Part shown: positions 17,732 through 26,629 of the stretch, one piece after another | Numbering within the stretch: position 1 is the stretch's first letter | Layout: each line of letters opens with the position of its first letter | NCBI RefSeq assembly: GCF_900174585.1 | Contig: NZ_FWPT01000007.1 | Coordinates: forward strand, 294,390-358,389 | DNA: 64,000 nt | Direction: 5' to 3' | Origin: Parendozoicomonas haliclonae | Lineage (GTDB): Bacteria > Pseudomonadota > Gammaproteobacteria > Pseudomonadales > Endozoicomonadaceae | Notes under the pieces: generated by a model | Databases searched by the model: none | The model's input: only the letters and a program-made list of their open reading frames with translations | Told to the model about the DNA's origin: nothing | Translations under genes and position numbers: made by a program

Positions 17732-18730
17732 ATGAAAACACTTATTCCCCTGCTGTTTTCCTGCCTGTCCCTGATAATTTCCCAAACCGTTCGTGCAGAG
17801 TCTCTCACCTTTATTGCTGTTGGAGATACCGGTACCGGAAAGTCCGGACAATATCGGGTTGCGGAAGCCATTGCTTCAGTTTGCGCCAGTCGTGATTGCC
17901 AGTTTGCTATCGGGCTGGGCGACAATATTTACGAGAATGGCGCCGAGTCCAGTGATGACAGCGAGTTTATCGACAAGTTTGAAATGCCGTATATAGACTT
18001 GGACTTTCCCTTCTATATGGCCCTCGGTAACCACGATAACTCTCACTTTGATACCGGCGATGGCTTGAATAATTTCAAGGGTGATTTTCAGGTGGACTAT
18101 CACTACCGTGATGACCGCATCAGCGACAAGTGGAAGATGCCTGCCCGCTACTATCACTTTGCCATGCCGGAAAACAGCGAGCAGCCGCTGGCAGACTTTC
18201 TGGCTCTGGACTCCAACCCGATTGCTGGCGGTCTGGACTGGGATTACAAGTTCTGGCGCAGCCGCTATACAAAAGAGCACCGTCGTTGGATTCGCGACAC
18301 CCTGAAAGCCTCAAAAGGCCAATGGAAGATAGCTTTCTCCCATCACCCTTATGTTTCCAATGGTCGCCATGGCAACGCCGGTATCTATGATGGTCTGGCC
18401 GGTCAGGGCAAAACCTGGAAGAAGCTGACCGAAGATAAACTGTGCGGAAAAATTGATCTGCTGATTACCGGCCATGATCATGATCTGCAATGGCTGGCGC
18501 CCAAGAGTGGTTGTGACAAGACCTCATTTATTGTTTCCGGCGCCGGTGCCAAAACCCGAGGCCTGACCAATCCGCACCGTAATGAAGCCTGGTATCAGGC
18601 CGGTGATGTGCTGGGTTTCTTTGTGATCACGCTGAATCAGGAGACGCTGACCGGAGAAGCGTTTGTCGTTAACCCCGATACTGGCGAAGCCACCAAGACC
18701 TTTACCAAAACTCTGACCAAGCAAAGCTAA
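17732..18730 (+). CDS. Exported metallophosphoesterase (purple acid phosphatase-like)
   Basis: 332 residues from the ATG at 17732; an upstream in-frame start at 17657 would spoil the signal peptide (MKTLIPLLFSCLSLIISQ, cleavage near VRA-ES). The dimetal phosphoesterase motifs are in order: AVGDTGTG, GLGDNIYENG, ALGNHDN, FSHHPY and ITGHDHDLQ. This pattern is closest to tartrate-resistant acid phosphatase-type enzymes that hydrolyse phosphate monoesters. Periplasmic or secreted; it may scavenge phosphate. No Pho box was recognised upstream. Convergent with polB and sharing its terminator. Confidence 0.85.
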   Translation: MKTLIPLLFSCLSLIISQTVRAESLTFIAVGDTGTGKSGQYRVAEAIASVCASRDCQFAIGLGDNIYENGAESSDDSEFIDKFEMPYIDLDFPFYMALGNHDNSHFDTGDGLNNFKGDFQVDYHYRDDRISDKWKMPARYYHFAMPENSEQPLADFLALDSNPIAGGLDWDYKFWRSRYTKEHRRWIRDTLKASKGQWKIAFSHHPYVSNGRHGNAGIYDGLAGQGKTWKKLTEDKLCGKIDLLITGHDHDLQWLAPKSGCDKTSFIVSGAGAKTRGLTNPHRNEAWYQAGDVLGFFVITLNQETLTGEAFVVNPDTGEATKTFTKTLTKQS

Positions 18731-18752
18731 GTTTTGTTATGTAAGCGTTAGA

Positions 18753-18783
18753 CAACAAGGGCTGTTTAAAACAGCCCTTGTTG
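18753..18783. terminator. Bidirectional terminator containing the polB stop codon
   Basis: Perfect 15-bp inverted repeat (CAACAAGGGCTGTTT and its complement) with a 1-nt centre. The polB stop codon at 18766-18768 lies at the hairpin apex, so the last five codons of polB are part of the stem. Confidence 0.8.
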
Positions 18784-21156
18784 ATTATCCACCAGCGCCA
18801 GAAAATCCAGCCCAACAAACGGTAATACCCCGTCCGCCACCGGCTGCAGTTGTTTATCGATATAGTGCTGATAATCTACCGGACTTTGCTGCCACTCGAC
18901 TGCCTCTGGCCCCGCCACCGTTATTACATAACTGATCCAGCCCTTATGCTGATAGCGTTCCGGTTTGCCATGCTGACGGTTCAGTTCATCAGCCCGCCGT
19001 GCGGCTCGCACATGGGGCGGAACATTTTTCACATACTCATCCAACCGCCGGCGCAATCGTTTTCGATAAATCAGCTGATCGTCGTGTTTTCCGGCCAGAG
19101 TCTCTGCCACCGCATCTTGCACCAGTTGCTCCGGGGATTCACCAGCAAAGACCTTTTCAAACAAAGCGATCTGGAAAGTCTTGGCTAGATCCGTCCAATC
19201 CGAGCGAACGGTTTCCAGACCTTTAAACACCAGCTCGGTGCCGTCTTTATTTTTCTTTAATCCGGCGTAACGTTTCTTGCTGCCGGTTACCATACCTCGG
19301 ATAGTGGGCATCAGAAAACGGGTATAGAGCGTTTCAAATTCCAGCTCCAGATAACTCTCCAGCTGAAACTCTTCGGTAATAGTCTGTCGCCAGCGAGTAT
19401 TGATCATCTGTTCCAGCTCGCGACCCACATTATCAGCCTGCTCTTCGCTCAACTCAGCGCCAAGATGAACAAAGGTGGAGTCAGTATCGCCATAGATAAC
19501 CTGATAGCCCTGCTCCTCAATCCAGCGGGCGGTCTGCTGCATAATGGCATGTCCGCGCATAGTGATCGAACTGGCCAGACGAGTGTCGTAGAAGCGACAA
19601 CCGCCAGAACCCAACACGCCATAGAAGGAGTTCATAATAATTTTCAAAGCCTGGGAGCGGGCCGCATCCTTTTCCCGTTTGGCTTCATCCCGCTGAGCCC
19701 AGAGAGAACGGATAATCTCCGGCAGGAAATGCTTCTCCCGGGAGAACAGTGCGCCCCGAAAACCGGGCACTGCCTCTTCCGGTTCTTTAAGACCTTCCAC
19801 CAGCCCAAGGGGATCGACCAGAAAGGTTCGGATAATCGACGGATACAGACTTTTAAAATCAAGCACGAGCACGTTGTCGTACAACCCGGGCAGGGAGTCC
19901 ATAACATAACCGCCGGGACTTGCCAGTCCACCACCTTCCGGCAGATTCGGCGCAATATAGCCAGCCCGATGCAGTTTCGGCAGATAGAGATTGGTGAAGG
20001 CCGCGACCGAGCCACCCAGCCTATCCAGCTCCAGCCCGGTCAGCTGACTGCGCAACCGCAGATAATCCAGCAGGCGAGTATGATCAAACACCTCCTGAAC
20101 CAGACGACAGTCTTCCAGGTTATAGCGGGCCAGTTTTTCTTTGTTGTGGTGGAAATCATGGGTGATGATCGCCATCCGGTTATCAACATCTTCGGTATCC
20201 TTGCCCTTCCCCAACAGAGTGCGAGCTACAAATTCAAGGCTGAAACTATCAAAGTGCCAGGTAGCAGCCCGCAGGCTCTCGATACCATCAATCACCACCC
20301 GCCCGGGAATGGTGATAAAGCCCTGCTCATTCTCACCAGCCCGTTCCCGCCAGTGCACACGCTTCTGCCAGTCCTGCTCACCACGCCCCAGCAACAGGGT
20401 AATATTGTGCCGCTCGGCCCGTTTGAGCAGCAGCCGAAAGTCAAAATTGATAACATTCCAGCCAATAATAATGTCAGGGTCCCATCGCCCCAGAATCTCC
20501 ACCAGCGCAGTCAGCAGCCCGGCTTCATTCTCAACCCAGTGGATGGCCGTATCACCTTCGAGCCTGGCCGGCTGCGGGCCAATCATAATGACCAGCCCAT
20601 CATTGTCCTGCCGGTCGCTCTGGCCACTCAGCCCGACAGAGTAGAGCTCCCCTTTGGCTGAGCATTCAATATCGAGAGAGACCACCCGAAAGCTGGGCTG
20701 ATACTGTCCGGGACGCACCCGAACCCGACGGTACTCGGTATAACTGCCGCAATCCCGGGGCTGGCCGGTAAACTCCAGACTGCCGTAAACAAAGCGTTCG
20801 GTTAGATAGTGATCCTGCAGCCGGATATCCGCTTCATAGAGGGTCAGACCCCGTTCTTTCAATAGACGACGAGCCTTTCGGGCGCGATCGAGAGTAAGAA
20901 AATAGAACGCCACCACCGGCTGATGGGCGAAGGTGTGCATATCCAGAGGGCGACTGCGGGTGGTAATCCCGGCTTCGTCCAGAGCCTGTTCAGCCCGCTC
21001 CGCCTGATCCTGACGCAGCAGAAAGACCGGTTGCTCCCCCTCAATCACCAGACGTGCCGGGCCCTGCGGCGTGGTCACCCACAGAATGATTTCCGTATGC
21101 CGGCTATGGTCATGGCTGTCCCGGGTCAGCAGAAACCCGTGCTCAATGGCTGTCAC
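18766..21156 (-). CDS. polB: DNA polymerase II (family B)
   Basis: 796 residues (E. coli Pol II is 783). 3'-5' exonuclease motifs: SLDIECSAKGE (Exo I), IIGWNVINFDFRLL (Exo II), YNLEDCRLVQ (Exo III). Polymerase motifs: DFKSLYPSIIRTF (A), KIIMNSFYGVLGS (B), YGDTDSTFVHL (C), then KKRYAGL. All catalytic acids are present, so both activities should be intact. Pol II acts in replication restart and translesion synthesis. GTG start; ribosome site weak. In E. coli polB is SOS-induced, but no CTGT-N8-ACAG LexA box is visible upstream here. Confidence 0.95.
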   Translation of the reverse strand: MTAIEHGFLLTRDSHDHSRHTEIILWVTTPQGPARLVIEGEQPVFLLRQDQAERAEQALDEAGITTRSRPLDMHTFAHQPVVAFYFLTLDRARKARRLLKERGLTLYEADIRLQDHYLTERFVYGSLEFTGQPRDCGSYTEYRRVRVRPGQYQPSFRVVSLDIECSAKGELYSVGLSGQSDRQDNDGLVIMIGPQPARLEGDTAIHWVENEAGLLTALVEILGRWDPDIIIGWNVINFDFRLLLKRAERHNITLLLGRGEQDWQKRVHWRERAGENEQGFITIPGRVVIDGIESLRAATWHFDSFSLEFVARTLLGKGKDTEDVDNRMAIITHDFHHNKEKLARYNLEDCRLVQEVFDHTRLLDYLRLRSQLTGLELDRLGGSVAAFTNLYLPKLHRAGYIAPNLPEGGGLASPGGYVMDSLPGLYDNVLVLDFKSLYPSIIRTFLVDPLGLVEGLKEPEEAVPGFRGALFSREKHFLPEIIRSLWAQRDEAKREKDAARSQALKIIMNSFYGVLGSGGCRFYDTRLASSITMRGHAIMQQTARWIEEQGYQVIYGDTDSTFVHLGAELSEEQADNVGRELEQMINTRWRQTITEEFQLESYLELEFETLYTRFLMPTIRGMVTGSKKRYAGLKKNKDGTELVFKGLETVRSDWTDLAKTFQIALFEKVFAGESPEQLVQDAVAETLAGKHDDQLIYRKRLRRRLDEYVKNVPPHVRAARRADELNRQHGKPERYQHKGWISYVITVAGPEAVEWQQSPVDYQHYIDKQLQPVADGVLPFVGLDFLALVDNQQGLF

Positions 21157-21256
21157 AAATATCGGATCTGTTTTTACCTGTCTATCAACGATGTTACCAC
21201 GTTCCGGCCCTCGGGCTGTGCTGCAATATCACTGACTGACCGGTCATCAGCCGGGA

Positions 21257-24200
21257 GTGTTTTCCCGCTGGCGAGCCTCCAAGTTCCGGGTTAACAGAGC
21301 TGACAACATGATCACTGATTCCTGGACCGCAGCCCGAGCAAGCGTGACCGAGGGCCAACCACCCTCGCCGCCGGAGCACCGACAGATCACCTTTACTGAT
21401 CCCGAGCATAAGCAGCACGTGTGGGCGAAATCCCTGTGTCCGCAATTCAGCCGCACAATTTTGCCGGATCACAGTCTCAGTGAACGGCTGATCCAAAGCA
21501 TTAGTCAATACCATCAGGAACGTTTGAATAAGGGAGAGGAGAATGATCTTTGCATTACCGGCTCCCGGGTACTCCAGCGGATTATCGGGAAACGTTATAA
21601 CCAGTCAGAGAAGCCGGACAGAGAACTCTACCCGGTTGAGGATATTGATGTCTGGCTGAGCAGTAAAAACAGCCTGCATGCACTCTCCACGCGACTTTGT
21701 CTCGCCTTTGATAAGGAGTATATGATCAAGGGTGCCCCGGCCTATTACTTCGACAGCTGGTTGTGTCTTGCCCCCATGCGCTTGTTTCTCAAAGACGCTC
21801 CGAAAGAAGAGCATCCACCAGCCACCGAAACAACGCCGACAACAAATTTGTCCAACTGCTTTGATGGCAAGATCGATCTTTCCTCGCCAATGGACGATAT
21901 GCCGTTTGAAGAAGAGGATCCCAAGAACCCTGGAAAGCACCGCCTGACGGAAGCCGGAAAGAAGCGTGCCCTGTTCCAAAGCACCATTCGTCAGGCTCAG
22001 GTTTTCTCCATGGGAGAGTATGAGGGAGCCCCCACTCTGGCGCCGGCACTAACCGACCTGGAATATCTGAACCTTCTGGAATTACCGCTGTTACACAAGG
22101 TCAAACCAGGAGGTTTTGAGAATCCCTACGACGCCGTTGCCCGCGCCAAGGTGCTTAATAATGTGCTGCCTCTGCTGCTGTATCTTGAGGCTACCCGCAA
22201 AATGGCATTACCGAACTGGCAGCCTGACCCCTTTGCCCAACAACTGCTGACACTTTGCCACACCTATATTCCTGATGCGCTGAACCAGTTGCTGGAATTG
22301 CTGAAAACTCATAACCCAACAAATGCTGAAACATTACGGCAGGCCTTACCACCGGCCCCCAAAACCTATTCCGAGGCACTCTCCGGCAAGGGTGAAAGTC
22401 AGTCTGAGTTACCACTGCCCATTACCGAGACTGACAGAAAACGACGGGAACAACCTGACGATGCCACGACGCCCTCTCAGGATTCAGAAGATCTGCAGGA
22501 TTCCTCAGCAACTGAACGGGAAGCGGACTCCGACTCTGAGGATATCGACACCTACTCGGACACTGAGAACGCTCGATCTACAGACGACAGCGGAGCGGAG
22601 CAGAACCTCAAAACCCTTAAACAAATGGGGCAGGCTCTCAAAAGCTATCTGGCACCGGAGAAAAAGTCCCCACGCTGCCCGCCGCAATACCAGGCCAGTA
22701 TTCTGGCCATGCCGCCGGAACTGGTGGATGACAGTCTGACTACCCATGGCAGCCAACGTCGCTCGCAAAAACGCGCACTCCGCCAGCTGATCAGGCTGCA
22801 TCAGCTTTTGCAGCTGGTCGCCCGTCCGCAGCGGCATCCTCAACAGAGAGAGGATCAGCACACGTATCTGTTAACCAACGATCTAAAAACGCTGTGCAAA
22901 GGCCTCGAGTTGGTCAGGAAGATCAATATCCACCAATGTCCCAGTGCCGCTTATATTCATGCCCAACTGTTAATTGAGATAAACAAGCAGCGCTCCCCTG
23001 GCAAACCAGAACAGGCCATTAAACGACATATCGAAATTGATAAATTGCTGACCCATGCCGCCAAAGCCGGTGTGACCGGTGCTGCACTGGTTCTACTGAA
23101 TCGGACACTGTTTAACCCGCACCACGCACGTTGCGGTGAACAAAGCCTCGAAAAAAGCCATGCTCCAAACTATCCCGCCATCGCTGCGGCACGATTGGTT
23201 ATTCAATGCGCCAGACAGCGTGATCGCTACCCCATACTCCTGAGCGTTCACCATCCAACGCTGGTCATACCGTCTCACCGGGAGGCCATGGCTCAGGTCT
23301 CTGCACTGTTACAACAGGGGCTTTATAATACCCATCAGGCGACAGCCTGGGGCGAGTTGCTTCTGGAGTGCAGCTTCTCCCTTGAAGCATCAGCCCGGGA
23401 ACCGGTTTTGCTGCTTGCTGCTGTACTGTTTGATGCCGCCGGACAGCCCGAACAGGTTCTTCGCTGCTACCGGAAAGCCGATGGCAATAATCTGTGCAGC
23501 CACAATCCGGCTTTGGCCTTTGACTGGCACTGCCTGCTGAATACTCCCACTCTGGAAACTTATGCGCAGGCTGCACCCGAATACCGCTTGTGCCAGAGTG
23601 TGAAGGCATTCAATACCTCCGACATGCTGAAGGCTGCATCTGATGCAGATCCTTCCGGACACTGTGCGTTTTACATCTGGCTTCCACTCTGTGTGCAAAT
23701 GGACGACACCACAACGCTGGACAACTCAGAACTGGCCCAGAAACTGAAACAGTATCTGACGCCAGATCGTGCATCCTTCGGTGATCAGCAACCCACAGCG
23801 GGGATCGTCCCTTATCAATCTCTGCCTCCTCTGGATTTGATCGAAACACCCGGCTTTGAAGCGGAGTACAAAAGCAGTGATGTTATCCGCTCCCTGCGGG
23901 TTATTAATGACACTAAACAGATGGACCCGAGTTTATCCGGCAAAGTCAGGCAGATGCTGGTAGAAGCTTTGGATGACTCGTGTATCAATACCGGAATTCG
24001 CCTGACAGCTTCGGCTCTGCAAGACATGAATGCCCGGATTGGCAAGAATGAGGAAACGTTCGTCATCACGCTTCCGCAAACGCCACACATGATTGATAAG
24101 GTATCCGGCGATCTGCAAAAAGCGATAGCTCAGGCCTCCAACCCTTATGCCGCCTGGCTCTACGCCAAGCTCCATCGGGCTGCCCTGCTCTATAGCCGTA

Positions 24201-26587
24201 ACGATTACCAGGGGCAGGAAAACTGGAAAAACCATTATCTGGCTCCACTCTACTTCGCCGCCGTTATGGGGGTAGAAGGCGCCATCGAAGAGCTCTTTAT
24301 TGATACTCTCGATGGGCTGGCAGACAGCCTGATCATGCCAACACTCAAACTGCTGCTGAACAGACCCTATATGATCGCCCATCACGCCTTGCGATTTAAT
24401 ACTGATGAGGGGCAATCAGAGGTTCTTGATATCCTTCGTTATCGCGGACAGCTGGTTTCGGCAGATTCCATCAAGATCCTGCATCACAAGAAACTGGAAA
24501 AAATTCTGTATACCCTGCAGCGACAGATTCCAGAGCAGGCCATGGGGCTACAGAACTTCCGATACAGCTGGATTGCCATGACCCTGTTTGGAATGCTTGG
24601 AAAGCCGGTGAAGACCACCTTCCGGGCCATCTTTGATAAGGGTGATTACAACCTCAGTATTCCGGAAGAACTGCAGGTCAGTCTGGTTCTTTCCCTGCCG
24701 GAACTGGCCAAAGAACATAAGAAGCTGGCCACCAGCCATCTTGAGAATATCTTTGACCCGGCAGGAAAACAGCTTTTGAAGGCCGCTGAAAAAAACGAGC
24801 CTTTGCCCGGACAGGTTCTTAAACCTTACCTTCCGTTTCTCCTGTGCCAGCTGCCCTCTTCCATCAGCGGGATCACTGCTGCCCGCAAAAAGGGGAACGA
24901 ACGCAAGCATCGCACTGCCGCAGATATACCCGGTGTAGATCAGATGAGCGCTCTGTTGGGCCATCTGTTAAATGCCAATGAGGCTGAGTTGACCAGGCAC
25001 TCTCTAACACAATCGCAAAAACAATCACAAAAACTATCCGCAGCTTCCAAAGGAGGAGCGGCCAGTGATGGCCTGACCACTCATTGCTGGCTCAGGCATA
25101 TTTGCCTGCAAAGTGGGCGAGCCGTTTTCACCCTGCCACAGGTGTCGGAGCATCTGGAGGAGACAGCTTCTCTGCTGAAGTTAATGGATAATCTGATCAG
25201 GCTGCAGGTGGTGAGTGGAGAGTACCCGCAGAATGACATGTTCTCCCGCCTGCTCCAGCAAATGGAACCATCACTGGATGCCAGCAACAATAAAAAAATC
25301 CTACTAAAGCCTCTGGTATGGAATGATGAAAAATTTCATTCCCAGCGCAAGGCCGGTGAGTTAAATACCATCCTGTACCATCCCTACGATGTGTTGATCC
25401 AGGCTTTGGCTATGGAGGTGATACCCGTCTCAGAGGATCTGGATTTCAAGAGCGCCTGTATCGCCTTAAGATTTCTGGATGCGGCAACCCAGGGCTGCCA
25501 GGATGCCCATCGCCATCTGATGCGGCGGACTTTTACCGAAGAAAACTCGTCTATCTCTCTTGAGCGGTTAATGATGCTGCTGCTGATTCAGTATCAGCGC
25601 CCGCGCCAGCACGAACTGCGTTTTGAAATGCCCGGTGTGATGGAAGCTGGTGCCGAAGAAACCCAGATTATCAATTGTCTGGACCGACTCTGCCTGAGCA
25701 ACACCCCGGATGATCCTGCCAGACTTCCACTGCCGCAATTTATCAAGACCCGACTGCTGCCTGAGCTCGACCGACTGTTCCAGGCACTGAAGACACCAAA
25801 GTGCCGAGCTCAGGTATTACTGCTGCGCAGCTATGCCGCCCTGATTGGCGATTGCCCGATGCGCTTCGACCAATTTAGCTATCTGGAACATGATCAGCTG
25901 AGTCATTCGCTGCTGAATCAACTGGATGTTCATCTTGACCTTTCCCTGCGGTCGGTTCTAAAAAAACAGCCGGACTCTCTGATCTGGTTTGAAATGCAAA
26001 AGCTCACTTGCAGGGCCAGTGCCCAGTACAAGGCAAAGTCCCTGAGAGCCCTGCCTTATCTGACCTATATGGAGAAACCGACCAGACCGCTGTTTATCAA
26101 ATTCCGTCAATGGTTCCAGCGCGATGATTCCTGGACACAGCTACTGGTATTTATGGGGCACGCGGAGCTGAACGATTACATCCACAACCTGCGCAAGAAG
26201 TTCTGCTTTTATGACCCCGAAGAAGATCTTTCCTGGTTTATAGAATTTCATAATGTGCTGCCGGAGTTGCGTCATCAGATGATGGTGATCAATGCCCTGC
26301 ACTATGCGCAACTTCACAACACCGATCTCTGTGCCCCGATTCCAGGCATCGATGCTGAACTGCAAACCGTTCAACACTGCCACGATAGCCTGATGATGGA
26401 ACGGCTCCACTTTAGTGCCCCTCAACAAACATCTGCGGAAGAAAATGAGACCAGTTTCTGCAAGCCCGATCCGGCAGCAAAACCGAAGAAAAGAAAGAAA
26501 AAGAAGAAAGTGACCAATCCTGTAGATGCCCCGGAAAAACCATCTGATGATCCGGACTTACAATCCGCGCAGTCTCACATAGAATAA
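21257..26587 (+). CDS. Very large protein of unknown function, nucleotidyltransferase-like N-terminus
   Basis: 1776 residues; not recognised as a whole. Start is GTG at 21257 or, equally plausible, ATG at 21308. Residues about 98-133 (LCITGSRVLQRIIG, then VEDIDVWLSS) resemble the GS...DxD signature of nucleotidyltransferase-fold proteins, but the spacing is long and the call weak. A Ser/Asp/Glu-rich disordered stretch lies near 405-450. The middle and C-terminal parts are helical with no clear repeat. The C-terminus holds a run of lysines (KPKKRKKKKK near 1742) like a nuclear or nucleolar signal. No signal peptide. It precedes the RecQ-type gene by 42 nt and may be cotranscribed with it. Confidence 0.7.
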   Translation: MFSRWRASKFRVNRADNMITDSWTAARASVTEGQPPSPPEHRQITFTDPEHKQHVWAKSLCPQFSRTILPDHSLSERLIQSISQYHQERLNKGEENDLCITGSRVLQRIIGKRYNQSEKPDRELYPVEDIDVWLSSKNSLHALSTRLCLAFDKEYMIKGAPAYYFDSWLCLAPMRLFLKDAPKEEHPPATETTPTTNLSNCFDGKIDLSSPMDDMPFEEEDPKNPGKHRLTEAGKKRALFQSTIRQAQVFSMGEYEGAPTLAPALTDLEYLNLLELPLLHKVKPGGFENPYDAVARAKVLNNVLPLLLYLEATRKMALPNWQPDPFAQQLLTLCHTYIPDALNQLLELLKTHNPTNAETLRQALPPAPKTYSEALSGKGESQSELPLPITETDRKRREQPDDATTPSQDSEDLQDSSATEREADSDSEDIDTYSDTENARSTDDSGAEQNLKTLKQMGQALKSYLAPEKKSPRCPPQYQASILAMPPELVDDSLTTHGSQRRSQKRALRQLIRLHQLLQLVARPQRHPQQREDQHTYLLTNDLKTLCKGLELVRKINIHQCPSAAYIHAQLLIEINKQRSPGKPEQAIKRHIEIDKLLTHAAKAGVTGAALVLLNRTLFNPHHARCGEQSLEKSHAPNYPAIAAARLVIQCARQRDRYPILLSVHHPTLVIPSHREAMAQVSALLQQGLYNTHQATAWGELLLECSFSLEASAREPVLLLAAVLFDAAGQPEQVLRCYRKADGNNLCSHNPALAFDWHCLLNTPTLETYAQAAPEYRLCQSVKAFNTSDMLKAASDADPSGHCAFYIWLPLCVQMDDTTTLDNSELAQKLKQYLTPDRASFGDQQPTAGIVPYQSLPPLDLIETPGFEAEYKSSDVIRSLRVINDTKQMDPSLSGKVRQMLVEALDDSCINTGIRLTASALQDMNARIGKNEETFVITLPQTPHMIDKVSGDLQKAIAQASNPYAAWLYAKLHRAALLYSRNDYQGQENWKNHYLAPLYFAAVMGVEGAIEELFIDTLDGLADSLIMPTLKLLLNRPYMIAHHALRFNTDEGQSEVLDILRYRGQLVSADSIKILHHKKLEKILYTLQRQIPEQAMGLQNFRYSWIAMTLFGMLGKPVKTTFRAIFDKGDYNLSIPEELQVSLVLSLPELAKEHKKLATSHLENIFDPAGKQLLKAAEKNEPLPGQVLKPYLPFLLCQLPSSISGITAARKKGNERKHRTAADIPGVDQMSALLGHLLNANEAELTRHSLTQSQKQSQKLSAASKGGAASDGLTTHCWLRHICLQSGRAVFTLPQVSEHLEETASLLKLMDNLIRLQVVSGEYPQNDMFSRLLQQMEPSLDASNNKKILLKPLVWNDEKFHSQRKAGELNTILYHPYDVLIQALAMEVIPVSEDLDFKSACIALRFLDAATQGCQDAHRHLMRRTFTEENSSISLERLMMLLLIQYQRPRQHELRFEMPGVMEAGAEETQIINCLDRLCLSNTPDDPARLPLPQFIKTRLLPELDRLFQALKTPKCRAQVLLLRSYAALIGDCPMRFDQFSYLEHDQLSHSLLNQLDVHLDLSLRSVLKKQPDSLIWFEMQKLTCRASAQYKAKSLRALPYLTYMEKPTRPLFIKFRQWFQRDDSWTQLLVFMGHAELNDYIHNLRKKFCFYDPEEDLSWFIEFHNVLPELRHQMMVINALHYAQLHNTDLCAPIPGIDAELQTVQHCHDSLMMERLHFSAPQQTSAEENETSFCKPDPAAKPKKRKKKKKVTNPVDAPEKPSDDPDLQSAQSHIE

Positions 26588-26629
26588 GCGGTAACTTCAC
26601 CAACCGACCGAGTCTGGAAACCCGATTCT

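Noticed and set aside
19465..20661. 398-codon plus-strand ORF opposite polB
   Set aside because: Antisense shadow of polB; all catalytic polymerase motifs are on the minus strand.
21157..21256. Possible LexA (SOS) box before polB
   Set aside because: ACAG and CTGT-like fragments occur, but no CTGT-N8-ACAG palindrome with correct spacing.
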